Of a DNA stretch of 64,000 nt, positions 1 to 8,150 are shown piece after piece; the stretch's first letter is position 1, and each line of letters opens with the position of its first letter. The DNA is from Gemella haemolysans. GTDB taxonomy: Bacteria > Bacillota > Bacilli > Staphylococcales > Gemellaceae. A program made the translations under genes and the position numbers. The notes beneath the pieces were generated by a model that saw only the letters and a program-made list of their open reading frames with translations, made no database searches and was not told the DNA's origin. The stretch covers positions 1,348,541-1,412,540 of the forward strand of contig NZ_CP050965.1 in NCBI RefSeq assembly GCF_012273215.1. Reading direction: 5' to 3'.

Positions 1-241
1 TTAAAATACTTAATTTATCCAACTCATCTTTCAATATACTATAATACTCAAAACTATAATAATCTCCAAGTAATATCGATTTTGATTCGATATTATCATA
101 ATTAGATCTATGATTATATATTGAACTTAACGCACAAAAAATAGCAGTATTGTATTTTTCATTATTAAAATTATATTTTTCTATAAAAGGAATAATATTT
201 AATTTTTCTATTAATCTCTCATTATAATTATATTTTATCAT
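1..241 (-). CDS. Heptaprenyl diphosphate synthase component 1-like protein, N-terminal part (runs off left edge)
   Basis: An open frame on the minus strand begins at ATG 241-239 after an AAGGAT ribosome binding site and has no stop before the window edge, giving about 80 residues. It ends with the stretch LLGDYYSFEYYSIL, which resembles the 'GDYYS-x-YY' region of the small regulatory subunit (HepS/GerCA) of heptaprenyl diphosphate synthase, which partners HepT to make the menaquinone side chain. The identification rests on that motif and on recall of the family. The gene is partial only because of the window boundary. It could be another helical protein. Confidence 0.5.
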   Translation of the reverse strand, partial: MIKYNYNERLIEKLNIIPFIEKYNFNNEKYNTAIFCALSSIYNHRSNYDNIESKSILLGDYYSFEYYSILKDELDKLSIL

Positions 242-364
242 AATAAATCCTTCATTATTTGTCTTTATAAATTATACCACAATATCCCAATTTATTGAAA
301 TTTGATAGTCTAAATTCCAGATGAAAAATTTAACATATTGGTTATCTACTAAAATCATAGAAAA

Positions 365-417
365 AGAGTAACTTTAAAATCATGATTCTTCGAAAATCAT
401 TATCTTAAAGTTACTCT
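365..417. terminator. Bidirectional hairpin terminator
   Basis: Twelve-base inverted repeat (AGAGTAACTTTA at 365-376 and its complement at 406-417) with a partly self-complementary interior. It lies just after the stop of the small minus-strand gene at 455-643. Confidence 0.6.
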
Positions 418-454
418 CTATTAAATTTTTCAAACTTAAATACTATTTATTTAG

Positions 455-643
455 TTACACTCTTTCTACAATTGACTCTTCATCACTATTTTCTAATATT
501 CTTATTGTATTTAATTCATTAATTAAAATTAAAAACATCACGAAAACAAGAATTATCTTAGTATAGATATTATCCATTTTTTCAATAATCATACCTAAAA
601 AGACATAACAGATCATACTATTTATCCAATTAGATTTCTTCAT
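455..643 (-). CDS. Small hydrophobic protein of unknown function
   Basis: A 62-residue frame with one or two membrane-spanning stretches (about residues 7-20 and 27-42: a cluster of I, L, V, F, M) followed by an acidic tail ending EESIVERV. I do not recognise the family. The start has only a poor Shine-Dalgarno sequence (about AATTCAAAG). A terminator-like hairpin follows the stop closely, which supports a real short transcript. It could be a chance frame in AT-rich DNA. Confidence 0.35.
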   Translation of the reverse strand: MKKSNWINSMICYVFLGMIIEKMDNIYTKIILVFVMFLILINELNTIRILENSDEESIVERV

Positions 644-773
644 ATACTTTGAATTTTTAAAATTAATATATATATACTATATAAACCTATTAATATTTGA
701 CAAAACAATAAAATATTACTAACCATGAAGTCACCTTTTCTTTACTCATATATTTTAATAATTAGATAAATAT

Positions 774-1244
774 CTATAGGTAACTAACCGTTTCTTGATA
801 TTCCTCAGGTCTTTCTTTTCTAACAAATAGCATAATCGCTACGATAAAGTAGAATAGATATACCGGAATTAATACCCCTACTGTCCCAACAGCTACTACT
901 ATTGCTAATAATAAGAAAAGTATTCCAGATAAAATACGTTTTTTCATTAAGAAGGTCGCTAATAACGCTACTACAACTAATACTGCTAACAGAACTGAAT
1001 ACATTTTTAAACCTTGAATTGTATAATCAAGTATTTGTTCAGCTGATAAGTTAACCCCATTTAAGTTAGCCCCATTAGGATTTTTTTCTAGTTCTGACTT
1101 AAATAAATTTAAAAACTCAGGATTATCTTTTAAAACTGAAATTTTAAAGAATGAGCTATACGCTAAAATTCCTGTTAAAACTATTAAAATGACATTAGCA
1201 ATCCATGCTAACACTTTCTCCACTGTTCTTTTGAATGGTTTCAT
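774..1244 (-). CDS. DUF4064-type membrane protein
   Basis: Protein of 156 residues. The opening RTVEKVLAWIANVIL is characteristic of DUF4064 membrane proteins of Firmicutes. There is one N-terminal membrane helix (about 12-32), a soluble loop of about 45 residues containing NPNGANLNGVNLSAEQ, then two or three helices (about 81-98, 104-125, 127-142) and a charged C-terminus. A strong site (GGAGGG) lies before ATG 1244. The gene stands alone, followed by a gap and the 62-residue frame. Function is unknown; the family assignment is from the N-terminal signature. Confidence 0.65.
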   Translation of the reverse strand: MKPFKRTVEKVLAWIANVILIVLTGILAYSSFFKISVLKDNPEFLNLFKSELEKNPNGANLNGVNLSAEQILDYTIQGLKMYSVLLAVLVVVALLATFLMKKRILSGILFLLLAIVVAVGTVGVLIPVYLFYFIVAIMLFVRKERPEEYQETVSYL

Positions 1245-1401
1245 AATAAAACCCTCCTTCTATAAAATTAAAGGATTTTCCTTTTTCTAATTATAACATA
1301 AAACGTTCTCATAATATATAACAAATTACCTGAATTAGCAAATTTTACACCTGAAATGATGTTCTTAAAAATTAACTAATTAAGGATTGCATTTATCCCT
1401 T

Positions 1402-1671
1402 TTAATCTTTTACTTCACTTTTATTAAGATACTTTTTATTAAATATTATATGGCATGACGATACAAAAATGAACAAACTAAATAAATATAATAGACTTTT
1501 TGTAATTTGATAATCATCAATCGTTAATATAGCGACACCTAAAAGAGTTATTACCTCGACACAGTAAAATATAATCGCTATAATTCTGTGAATTCTATCT
1601 AACTTTTTTAGTGATTTTTTCGCATCACCGACAATCCCAATTAAGTAGTCAAAAAATACATCAAACATCAT
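1402..1671 (-). CDS. Small membrane protein of unknown function
   Basis: An 89-residue frame with a good ribosome binding site (AAAGGGGAAG) before two adjacent ATG codons. An amphipathic basic N-terminus (residues 16-30, DAKKSLKKLDRIHR) is followed by two predicted membrane helices (about 30-48 and 58-76) and a charged tail. No family recognised. It may be transcribed separately from its neighbours, since more than 150 bases separate it from each. Confidence 0.5.
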   Translation of the reverse strand: MMFDVFFDYLIGIVGDAKKSLKKLDRIHRIIAIIFYCVEVITLLGVAILTIDDYQITKSLLYLFSLFIFVSSCHIIFNKKYLNKSEVKD

Positions 1672-1834
1672 TTCTTCCCCTTTATTTTCCTCTATAAAAA
1701 CTGATTCTCTTTCAATATTATGAATCTTTAATATCTTTCTATTTATTATATAGGTTATAGCATTATTATTTTATAATTACAAATTTTTCTATAATATTTA
1801 TTATTGATGAACATATTAATTTAAAACAAAAAAT

Positions 1835-1865
1835 AATCTCCCAAACCTCATTGGCTTGGAAGATT
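1835..1865 (-). terminator. Terminator after the first two-component operon
   Basis: Thirteen-base imperfect inverted repeat with a 5-base loop (AATCTCCCAAACC at 1835-1847 with G:U pairs to 1853-1865), directly after the histidine kinase stop at 1874. On the minus strand it is followed by a T-rich run. Confidence 0.7.
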
Positions 1866-1873
1866 AACTTTTA

Positions 1874-3103
1874 TTATAATCTTTCATCAAGTGTAAAACG
1901 CATTTCTATTTTGAAGATTCCATCTTCTGGTGCATATGCTCGAATTGTTTCTTTGTGTTTTTCTGCAATAAGTTGTGCCATAGATAATCCTATACCGTAT
2001 CCTTTTATTGCGCTGTTTCTTGACTCATCTAAGCGATAAAAACGCTCAAATACTTTACTTAAATCACCTTTCTTAACCTCAGCTTTATTAGAAACTTTCA
2101 AAATAGCATATTTTCTATTTTTCTTAAGACTAACTGATATACTGCTGTCTTCTGGTGCATATTTAATAGCATTTTCTAATAGTATATCCATCAATTGTAC
2201 TATTGAAGCTTCTTCTCCAAAATAGTACAGATTAGAATCTACATCTGTAACGATATTTTTTTTCTGGAAGTTTGCTAATTCATCAAAATCTTCTATTCTC
2301 GATTCCAATGCACTTGTCAAATCAAATCTTGATCTTTCTACAGTATCCTTTTCTTCCATTCTACTAAATACTACTAAACTATTAACTAAACTAGTAAGAC
2401 GATCTACTTGATTATGTATATTTTGCGTCCATTTTGAATCACCATTCATCATCTCTAATACATCAGCGTTAGAACTAATTATAGCTAACGGTGTTTTCAG
2501 TTCGTGACTCGCACCTGTTATAAATTGTTTTTGTTTTATGTAAGTTTCTTGAATTGGTGCTATTACTCTTTTAGATACTAACACGATTAATACAAATACT
2601 GATGCTATAACTCCAATAGAAATTAATAAACTATTTTTTTCAAATGAATGTTGCGAATCTAATTCGCGTTGGCAATTTAAAAATAGTATTAAGTTTCCTA
2701 CATTTGTTTCAGCTTTTAAGAATCTATAGCTACCAATGAATCCGCTAGTTTTTCCTTCCTTTAATGCTTCAATAACTTTACCTTGCAAAGCATCTTGATC
2801 AGGTATTAAAGTATCATCACGATATGTTTTAATTATTCTCCCAGAATCATCAACCTTCGCAATAGAAAAACCATTATAATCTGTCGTACTAGATGAATTT
2901 TTTGTAATTATTAAATCATCTCCATCTTCTGCGAAAATTTTAATCAATGCCTGAGATCTAGAAGCATCTAATAGTGTTGTGTCGATTCTCTCCTCTAATT
3001 TATAATAATTTATAAAGTTTAACGCAATAGCCAAAATAGCTATTACCACAGCTACACTCCCTACAGCCGTTGTAATAAATTTTCTTCTAAGACTCTTAAA
3101 CAT
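1874..3103 (-). CDS. Sensor histidine kinase of a two-component system
   Basis: Membrane kinase of 409 residues. It has an N-terminal membrane helix (about residues 10-30), an extracytoplasmic domain of about 125 residues, a second helix (about 158-177), a HisKA box with SHELKTP (phospho-accepting His at residue 200), then an HATPase domain with the N-box DILLENAIKYAPED and GYGIGLSM as G-box. The first possible start is a TTG at 3106; ATG at 3103 is chosen because GGAG lies 7 bases upstream. It overlaps the regulator stop by 8 bases, so the pair is translationally coupled. The signal sensed cannot be told from sequence. Confidence 0.9.
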   Translation of the reverse strand: MFKSLRRKFITTAVGSVAVVIAILAIALNFINYYKLEERIDTTLLDASRSQALIKIFAEDGDDLIITKNSSSTTDYNGFSIAKVDDSGRIIKTYRDDTLIPDQDALQGKVIEALKEGKTSGFIGSYRFLKAETNVGNLILFLNCQRELDSQHSFEKNSLLISIGVIASVFVLIVLVSKRVIAPIQETYIKQKQFITGASHELKTPLAIISSNADVLEMMNGDSKWTQNIHNQVDRLTSLVNSLVVFSRMEEKDTVERSRFDLTSALESRIEDFDELANFQKKNIVTDVDSNLYYFGEEASIVQLMDILLENAIKYAPEDSSISVSLKKNRKYAILKVSNKAEVKKGDLSKVFERFYRLDESRNSAIKGYGIGLSMAQLIAEKHKETIRAYAPEDGIFKIEMRFTLDERL

Positions 3104-3773
3104 CAATCATCTCCAAAGTATAACCAACATTTCTAGTAGCTTTAATATGGATATTTGCGTCTAAAGCTTTTAATTTTTTTCTTAGATATGAAATATTAAC
3201 CCAAACTACGTTAATTTCAGACTCACTATCATATCCCCAAATTCTTTCTAAAAATTGTTCAGTTTGAATCACATTTCCAGGATTTCTCATCAACATTTCC
3301 ATCATTTGATATTCTTTATTTGATAGTCTCACTTTGTCTTTTTCTGTAGCTAATTCAAACGTATACTTACTTAAACTTACATTACCTAATTCTAATACAT
3401 TACTAGTGAATGTCGCCTGTCTTCTAGTCATAGAACGAACTCTCGCTAATAATTCCTTAGTTACAAATGGTTTTGTTAGATAATCATCTGCACCACTATC
3501 TAATCCATACACCTTATCTTCAATCTCTGATTTAGCTGTAAGTAATAATACTGGTGTACTTTTTTTATTCTCTCTTAGTTTTTTCACCACAGTTACTCCA
3601 TCCATCTGCGGCATCATAACATCAAGAATTGCACCATCATAGTCATCTAACATTAGATAATCTAATGCATCTTGTCCGTTATTTACTACATCAACTGAGT
3701 AATTGTTGTGTTTTAGCATTGCTTCAAGAGCGTCTGCTAAGTCTCTTTCATCTTCGGCTAATAATAACCTCAT
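3096..3773 (-). CDS. OmpR/PhoB-family response regulator
   Basis: Regulator of 225 residues starting MRLLLAEDERDL. The receiver domain has the acidic pair ED/D near the N-terminus, the phospho-acceptor Asp in AILDVMMP, and the Lys in LTKPF. A C-terminal winged helix domain ends with VWVNISYLRKKLKA. An upstream in-frame start at 3812 exists, but ATG 3773 is preceded by GAGGAGTGGAAG and fits the family N-terminus. It is first gene of the operon with the kinase. Target genes are not evident here. Confidence 0.9.
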   Translation of the reverse strand: MRLLLAEDERDLADALEAMLKHNNYSVDVVNNGQDALDYLMLDDYDGAILDVMMPQMDGVTVVKKLRENKKSTPVLLLTAKSEIEDKVYGLDSGADDYLTKPFVTKELLARVRSMTRRQATFTSNVLELGNVSLSKYTFELATEKDKVRLSNKEYQMMEMLMRNPGNVIQTEQFLERIWGYDSESEINVVWVNISYLRKKLKALDANIHIKATRNVGYTLEMIDV

Positions 3774-4084
3774 CGTCTTCCACTCCTCACTATATCTTTC
3801 CATCATATACAATTTATATCATAATAATTATACAAAGATTAATTAAAATAAAGTTTAAACAAAAATTTTAGTTTGAATTATTATGTAAATTTCCTTAAAA
3901 TATATGAATTTATAACTATTATTAATTCTACTTATAATAACTACTTTCACTAAAATTCATTTCTATCTATATAATATATTATACCAAAATATAGCTATTA
4001 TTTAATATTTTTCTTACTATTTATAAAAAATATTTGTTATAATAACTTTATTGTATACATTTTACTCCATTTTGCCTAGATATG
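3774..4084. other. Intergenic region, no gene seen
   Basis: About 310 bases of extremely AT-rich DNA between the two-component operon and the terminator of the methyltransferase gene. It should carry the promoter of the regulator-kinase operon, but no convincing hexamer pair stands out from the AT background. No RNA gene or long frame seen. Confidence 0.5.
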
Positions 4085-4120
4085 TCAAAAAAATTGGCTA
4101 ACGCTTTCTTCGTTAGCCAA
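4085..4120 (-). terminator. Rho-independent terminator after the ArsM-like gene
   Basis: Perfect 10-bp stem (TTGGCTAACG at 4094-4103 and its complement at 4111-4120) with a 7-base loop. On the minus strand it is followed by a run of eight T. It lies 5 bases after the TAA at 4126, not after the internal TGA at 4297, supporting 4126 as the true gene end. Confidence 0.9.
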
Positions 4121-4125
4121 CAACA

Positions 4126-4878
4126 TTATTTTCTTCCGATAAGCAGTCCACTTTGTATGTAATCTTTCATACCTTTTCCATATCCCCATTTTTCTGCATA
4201 CTCATCTGTTACATCAGAATTAATGATTTGAAACTTCGTAAATCCTGCTTTTTTAATAATATCTACCATCTCTTCTTCCAGAAGAGCACCCGCCACTCAA
4301 GTGCAGTGCATCTGTTGAGAATTTTTCCACTCTAATGGTAACTCCTTTTTCAAGATAATATCAGATATTACAAACATACCATCTTCTTTTAAAATGCGAT
4401 ATATTTCATCATATACTTTTTGCTTGTCAGGCTCAAGGTTGATAACACAGTTACTAATAACTCTATCAACTGATTTATCTTCTAAAGGAATATTTATTAG
4501 TTCTCCTTTAATAAATTCAATATTATCAAATTTCTTGTTATCCCTAACTTTCTTAGCTTTTTCTAACATTGAATCTAATCTATCTAAACCATATAGTGTT
4601 CCTACTTTTGGATTTTTCATCTTTGTAATGAAAATATCCATTCCAGCTCCACACCCTAAATCAATTAAAGATTGTCCTTCCTTAATTTTCAAGTGGTTAA
4701 TTGGATTTCCACAAGAAAGCCCCATATTTATCTCATCGGGAAATTCATTAATAATTTTTTCATCATATCCTAGTGATTTACTAAGTTGTTTTGGATCAAT
4801 TTTTGTCTTTTGTTTATTTTTAGAAATATTATCATAAAAGTTATCAACTGATAATCTTATTTTGATATTACTATTCAT
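4126..4878 (-). CDS. ArsM-like SAM-dependent methyltransferase with in-frame TGA (candidate selenoprotein)
   Basis: Read through one TGA (4297-4299), the frame encodes 250 residues of the arsenite methyltransferase family. It has the SAM-binding motif LIDLGCGAGMD (about 71-81), the acidic strand end of the second fold segment, and cysteines at 56 (GLSCGNP), 76 and 192. The TGA is codon 194 in HCT-TGA-VAGALLEEE. This aligns with the conserved C-x-GGAL/C-VAGAL cysteine that binds As(III) in ArsM proteins. After the TGA the frame stays intact for 56 codons, keeps the family's IIKKAGF segment and ends at TAA 5 bases before a strong terminator. A hairpin of bacterial SECIS geometry follows the TGA. 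Seen: frame, TGA, hairpin. Inferred: Sec insertion. Alternatives are a nonsense mutation in a fresh pseudogene or a truncated 193-residue product. No sel genes are in the window. Confidence 0.75.
4270..4286 (-). promoter_or_regulatory. Candidate bacterial SECIS hairpin
   Basis: On the minus strand, CTCTTC (4286-4281), loop TGGAA (4280-4276), GAAGAG (4275-4270): a perfect 6-bp stem with a 5-base loop. Exactly 16 bases separate the TGA from the loop, and G is the second loop base. Both match published rules for bSECIS elements (loop 16-37 bases after UGA, a G within the first two loop positions). The hairpin lies inside the coding frame, as expected in bacteria. Short A/T-rich hairpins can also arise by chance. 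Confidence 0.55.
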
Positions 4879-4904
4879 TTTATCACCATCCCTTCATATT
4901 AAAT

Positions 4905-4934
4905 AGTTGCTTGAATCAACTGATTCAAGCAACT
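4905..4934 (-). terminator. Hairpin after the CobW-family gene
   Basis: Perfect 14-base inverted repeat (AGTTGCTTGAATCA at 4905-4918 and complement at 4921-4934) 47 bases after the stop at 4981. The T-run on the minus strand is weak, so some read-through into the methyltransferase gene (start 4878) is possible. Confidence 0.65.
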
Positions 4935-4980
4935 CTCACTTATTCTTTATTTTATCATAGAAGTTTATTTTTTTCTATAA

Positions 4981-6066
4981 TTATAGTTTAACGATTTCTC
5001 TATATCGGAATGTTGGATTTGGACGTCCAGGAATTAATGCATTTAAAGTTTCTTCTTTGTATCCCACTACGTTAAACACTCGTTCAACCTCTTCTTTTAC
5101 AATTTCAACTAATTTGTCTGGGTGAACTTCTACACGCGCATTAACTGTAAGGAATACTTTCTCACTAGCATTATCTAATTTACGTAGTGTTGCAGTTTCT
5201 TTCTTACCTACAATATTTCCTACTAAGCCTTCTTCTTTACCTTGTAGAAGGAATTTTACATGACCTACGTTTAGATTTAATGAGTCGAATTTTTCTCCTA
5301 AGTTAGCTAAAAATGCAGTAGCTAATGTTTCAAATGATTCTTCTTTTTCGATAGCATAAGTTCCATTCAACCATCCGAATAATGCTTCTCCATAAGCATA
5401 AGTATCGTAATCTACTTCTACAATTCTTCTTCCTACTTCTTTTTCACTATTAATAATGTAATCGAACCACGCGTCTAAACCTTCTCCAGTTTTTACACTT
5501 GCAGTTAGAACATTTTCATTATTAAATTCTTTTTTAGTTTTTTCTACTAAATCAGCTAATTCTTCTTCTGATAATAATTCAACTTTGTTAATTAAGATAA
5601 CATCCGCTTCTTCGAATTGTTTATAAATAATATAATCTCCAGGATTTGAATGATCTTTTAGTACAGCTTTTAAGCGAGTTGGATCCGCTAATGCTGTAAG
5701 TTGTTTCAAGTTAACTTGTTCATTGTATTTTTCTTTTAATGGTTGCATAATAGTTGCTGATAAGTCAGTACAGCTTCCTACTGGTTCAGCTAAAATAATA
5801 TCACTGTTATTTGCTTCTTGTAGGTGAGCAATTGCATTAGCAAAGCCACCAAAGTTACAGCAGAAACAACTTCCACTTACTTCTTCAACGATGTCATTAT
5901 TAGTTTCTAAAAATGAAGTATCAACTAATTCACTCGCTTGGTCGTTTGTAATTAATCCTACTTTACGTCCTTTTTCGTTTAAACGTTTCGCAACTTCCCA
6001 TAGAAGACTAGTTTTCCCCGCTCCTAAAAATCCACCTACTAAAATTAAATCTGTTTTGTTTGTCAT
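4981..6066 (-). CDS. CobW/COG0523-family GTPase (metallochaperone class)
   Basis: Protein of 361 residues. A P-loop GGFLGAGKTS lies at 11-20. The metal-binding SGSCFCC motif (Cys 67, 69, 70) of the SIMIBI CobW/HypB/UreG-like GTPases is intact. A G4-like INKVE follows around residue 158. The C-terminal half (about 215-361) is not the short standard CobW_C domain. Members of this class insert metals or cofactors into target proteins. The start has AGAGGAGA upstream. It lies 28 bases after the aquaglyceroporin gene and is probably cotranscribed with it. The client is unknown; its place beside an ArsM-like gene suggests a metal or metalloid theme. Confidence 0.85.
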   Translation of the reverse strand: MTNKTDLILVGGFLGAGKTSLLWEVAKRLNEKGRKVGLITNDQASELVDTSFLETNNDIVEEVSGSCFCCNFGGFANAIAHLQEANNSDIILAEPVGSCTDLSATIMQPLKEKYNEQVNLKQLTALADPTRLKAVLKDHSNPGDYIIYKQFEEADVILINKVELLSEEELADLVEKTKKEFNNENVLTASVKTGEGLDAWFDYIINSEKEVGRRIVEVDYDTYAYGEALFGWLNGTYAIEKEESFETLATAFLANLGEKFDSLNLNVGHVKFLLQGKEEGLVGNIVGKKETATLRKLDNASEKVFLTVNARVEVHPDKLVEIVKEEVERVFNVVGYKEETLNALIPGRPNPTFRYREIVKL

Positions 6067-6094
6067 AATTCTTTTCTCCTCTAACCTTATTATA

Positions 6095-6907
6095 TTATTT
6101 GTTTAATTCATTTTGTCTTTTTAACGCTGGTTCTAATACTTTAGTAAATAGGTATCCAGCTAATACTCCACCAACTATTGGTCCTAGTATATAAACCCAG
6201 AAGAAACCACCGCTGGCATCTGGAAATGCTGCTGATCCCCAACCAAATGCCCAAGCTACTAAACGTGGTGCAAAGTCACGAGTAGGGTTCATACCAGCTT
6301 GAGTAATTGTCGCTAATAAACATAGTAATGACCCAACTGTTAAACCTATTTGTACAGGAGCCATGTTATCACTTGGTCTACCTACATTAGCACCTTCAGT
6401 AAATAAGAATATAATTAAAACTAATAAAAACGTTCCAAGTGCTTCTGCAGCAAATGCCACTGGCATAGAAATGTTATAACCACCCGGTTGATTATAATAC
6501 TCTCCGAACATTTTCGCAGTAGCAACTGATTCAAATGTTCCACGTACTATATTCTTTTTAGCTTCAAACTGAGCTATAGATGAGCTATAAATTCCATACA
6601 TTACTAATGATCCTAGTAATGCTCCGATGAATTGTCCAGCAATATACGTCGGTAATCTTTTAGCACTCATTCTACCTGTAAGAACCATTGCTACTGATAC
6701 TGCTGGATTAAAATGAGCATTACTTAAATTTCTAGTCATATATATACCAAAAGTTACCGCAAATGCCCATAACATACCAATTTGGAACAAACTTTGATGT
6801 GCATCATATAATACTGCTGCTGCTACAGAACCCGTTCCAAAAAGAACTAATATAAATGAACCAATAACTTCCCCCAAGAAGTCATTTTTTAATGAATATT
6901 TCTCCAT
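6095..6907 (-). CDS. Aquaglyceroporin / glycerol uptake facilitator (MIP family)
   Basis: Protein of 270 residues with six membrane helices and the two MIP half-helix signatures: HFNPAVS in the first half and GMNPTRDFAPR in the second. The Asp after NPTR (the NPxRD form) is the mark of glycerol-conducting GlpF-type channels rather than strict aquaporins. The second NPA is NPT here, an uncommon but tolerated change. Such channels also pass arsenite, relevant to the ArsM-like gene downstream. The start has AAGGGGGA. A promoter and a palindrome lie upstream (6940-7008). Confidence 0.88.
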   Translation of the reverse strand: MEKYSLKNDFLGEVIGSFILVLFGTGSVAAAVLYDAHQSLFQIGMLWAFAVTFGIYMTRNLSNAHFNPAVSVAMVLTGRMSAKRLPTYIAGQFIGALLGSLVMYGIYSSSIAQFEAKKNIVRGTFESVATAKMFGEYYNQPGGYNISMPVAFAAEALGTFLLVLIIFLFTEGANVGRPSDNMAPVQIGLTVGSLLCLLATITQAGMNPTRDFAPRLVAWAFGWGSAAFPDASGGFFWVYILGPIVGGVLAGYLFTKVLEPALKRQNELNK

Positions 6908-6939
6908 GAATATCCCCCTTAATTTATTTCTATAAACAT

Positions 6940-7008
6940 ATTATAACAATATTAAAACTATATTTGAATAATTATTTTTTAATTTACGATGTATATACAT
7001 CATAAATT
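6940..7008 (-). promoter_or_regulatory. Promoter with upstream 28-bp palindrome, aquaglyceroporin operon
   Basis: Minus-strand TTCAAA (6968-6963), 17-base spacer, TATAAT (6945-6940). Twelve bases upstream of the -35 lies a near-perfect 28-base palindrome at 6981-7008 (core GATGTATATACATC, one mismatched pair overall). Its position suggests an activator site or an upstream operator. The cognate protein is unknown. Confidence 0.55.
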
Positions 7009-7172
7009 CTAACTTTTATTTTATATTTTATATATTCTAAAACATAAAATAAATAAAATAATATTAGTTTATTATTATTATTAAATCTGTAAATAACCCC
7101 CTTTATTTATTTATTTTGTTTAGAAAATATTATTCTAAATATTTTTAGAAATTCTGTCTTGCTTCTTATGAT

Positions 7173-7205
7173 AAAAAAATAAGCCCTAATTAGGACTTAT
7201 TTTTT
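7173..7205 (-). terminator. Terminator of the sucrose operon
   Basis: Inverted repeat AAATAAGCCCTAATT/AATTAGGACTTATTT with A/T runs on both sides, 6 bases after the kinase stop at 7211. Confidence 0.85.
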
Positions 7206-7210
7206 AAAAA

Positions 7211-8149
7211 TTATATTAAATTATTGTATTCTTCTTCTGTTAAGTAACTTGAAATTGCACCTGTTTTTGTAGTTGTTAAACTAGCGTAGTTTGTCGCAAA
7301 TTTAGCCATTTGTGCTAAATCTTCTTCAGAAATATTATTTAGATCTTCATGATTTAATAATTTTGATAAGAATGAACCTGCGAACGCATCGCCTGCCCCA
7401 GTAGTATCAACTGCTTTTATATTAGGTATTTCAGTCACTACTTTATGATTTTCATAATAAACTTCCGCACCATGCTCTCCTTTAGTATAAAGAACAACTT
7501 TCATGTGACTGAAGTCTTTTTTCAATGCTTCTTCGATATTAGTAGTTCTAGTTAGGAATTCTAATTCGTTATCAGCAACTTTTATTACATCAACATAAGG
7601 TAAGAATTCTTTAATAGTTTCAAGATATAATTTGTGATCATCCCAAAGATTGAATCGTAAATTAACATCAAAAGAAATTAACACTCCAGCTTCTTTAGCC
7701 TTTTTTAGTAACAAGTGATGACTATCTTTTGATTCTTCTTGAATAGCGATACTTGCGAAATGAATTGCTTCAATTTCAGATAAATCAACTTTTTCAACAT
7801 CTTCTTTACTAATTCTTAATGTTGATGAACCTTTAAAGTAAAAACTAAATGAACGGTCTCCAGTTTCATCTAAAGAAACAAATGCTAATGGTGTAAAACT
7901 ATCAGCTTTACGACTTACATATTTACAATCTACACTCTCATTTTTTAAAGTATTTTCTAGAAAATCACCAAAACCATCTTGTCCCAATGATGTTAATAAA
8001 TAACTCTTATGTCCTAGTTTTTGTGCCACGCAAGCCACATTAGCTACACATCCACCAGCCTCTTTTTTAAACGATTTTACTTTATCGATTGTACCTACAC
8101 CTTCTCCAATAAAGTCAATTAGCATTTCTCCTATACATAAAACTGCCAT
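7211..8149 (-). CDS. scrK: PfkB-family fructokinase
   Basis: Sugar kinase of 312 residues (MAVLCIGEMLIDFIGEG). The PfkB signature 2, DTTGAGDAFAGSFLS, with the catalytic Asp, is near residue 245-260. The N-terminal GGCVANVA segment is PfkB signature 1. An in-frame start at 8182 lies within the upstream gene; ATG 8149 is preceded by AGAGGAGA and chosen. It phosphorylates the fructose released by the sucrose-6-phosphate hydrolase encoded next to it. The stop of that gene (8151) is essentially adjacent, so translation is coupled. Confidence 0.88.
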   Translation of the reverse strand: MAVLCIGEMLIDFIGEGVGTIDKVKSFKKEAGGCVANVACVAQKLGHKSYLLTSLGQDGFGDFLENTLKNESVDCKYVSRKADSFTPLAFVSLDETGDRSFSFYFKGSSTLRISKEDVEKVDLSEIEAIHFASIAIQEESKDSHHLLLKKAKEAGVLISFDVNLRFNLWDDHKLYLETIKEFLPYVDVIKVADNELEFLTRTTNIEEALKKDFSHMKVVLYTKGEHGAEVYYENHKVVTEIPNIKAVDTTGAGDAFAGSFLSKLLNHEDLNNISEEDLAQMAKFATNYASLTTTKTGAISSYLTEEEYNNLI

Positions 8150-8150
8150 T

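Noticed and set aside
3629-3871. Plus-strand frame rich in His over the response regulator start
   Set aside because: Antisense shadow of the regulator gene with no start signals.
4297-4878. Methyltransferase as a simple 193-residue protein
   Set aside because: The frame clearly continues past the TGA with conserved family sequence and the terminator lies after the later TAA.
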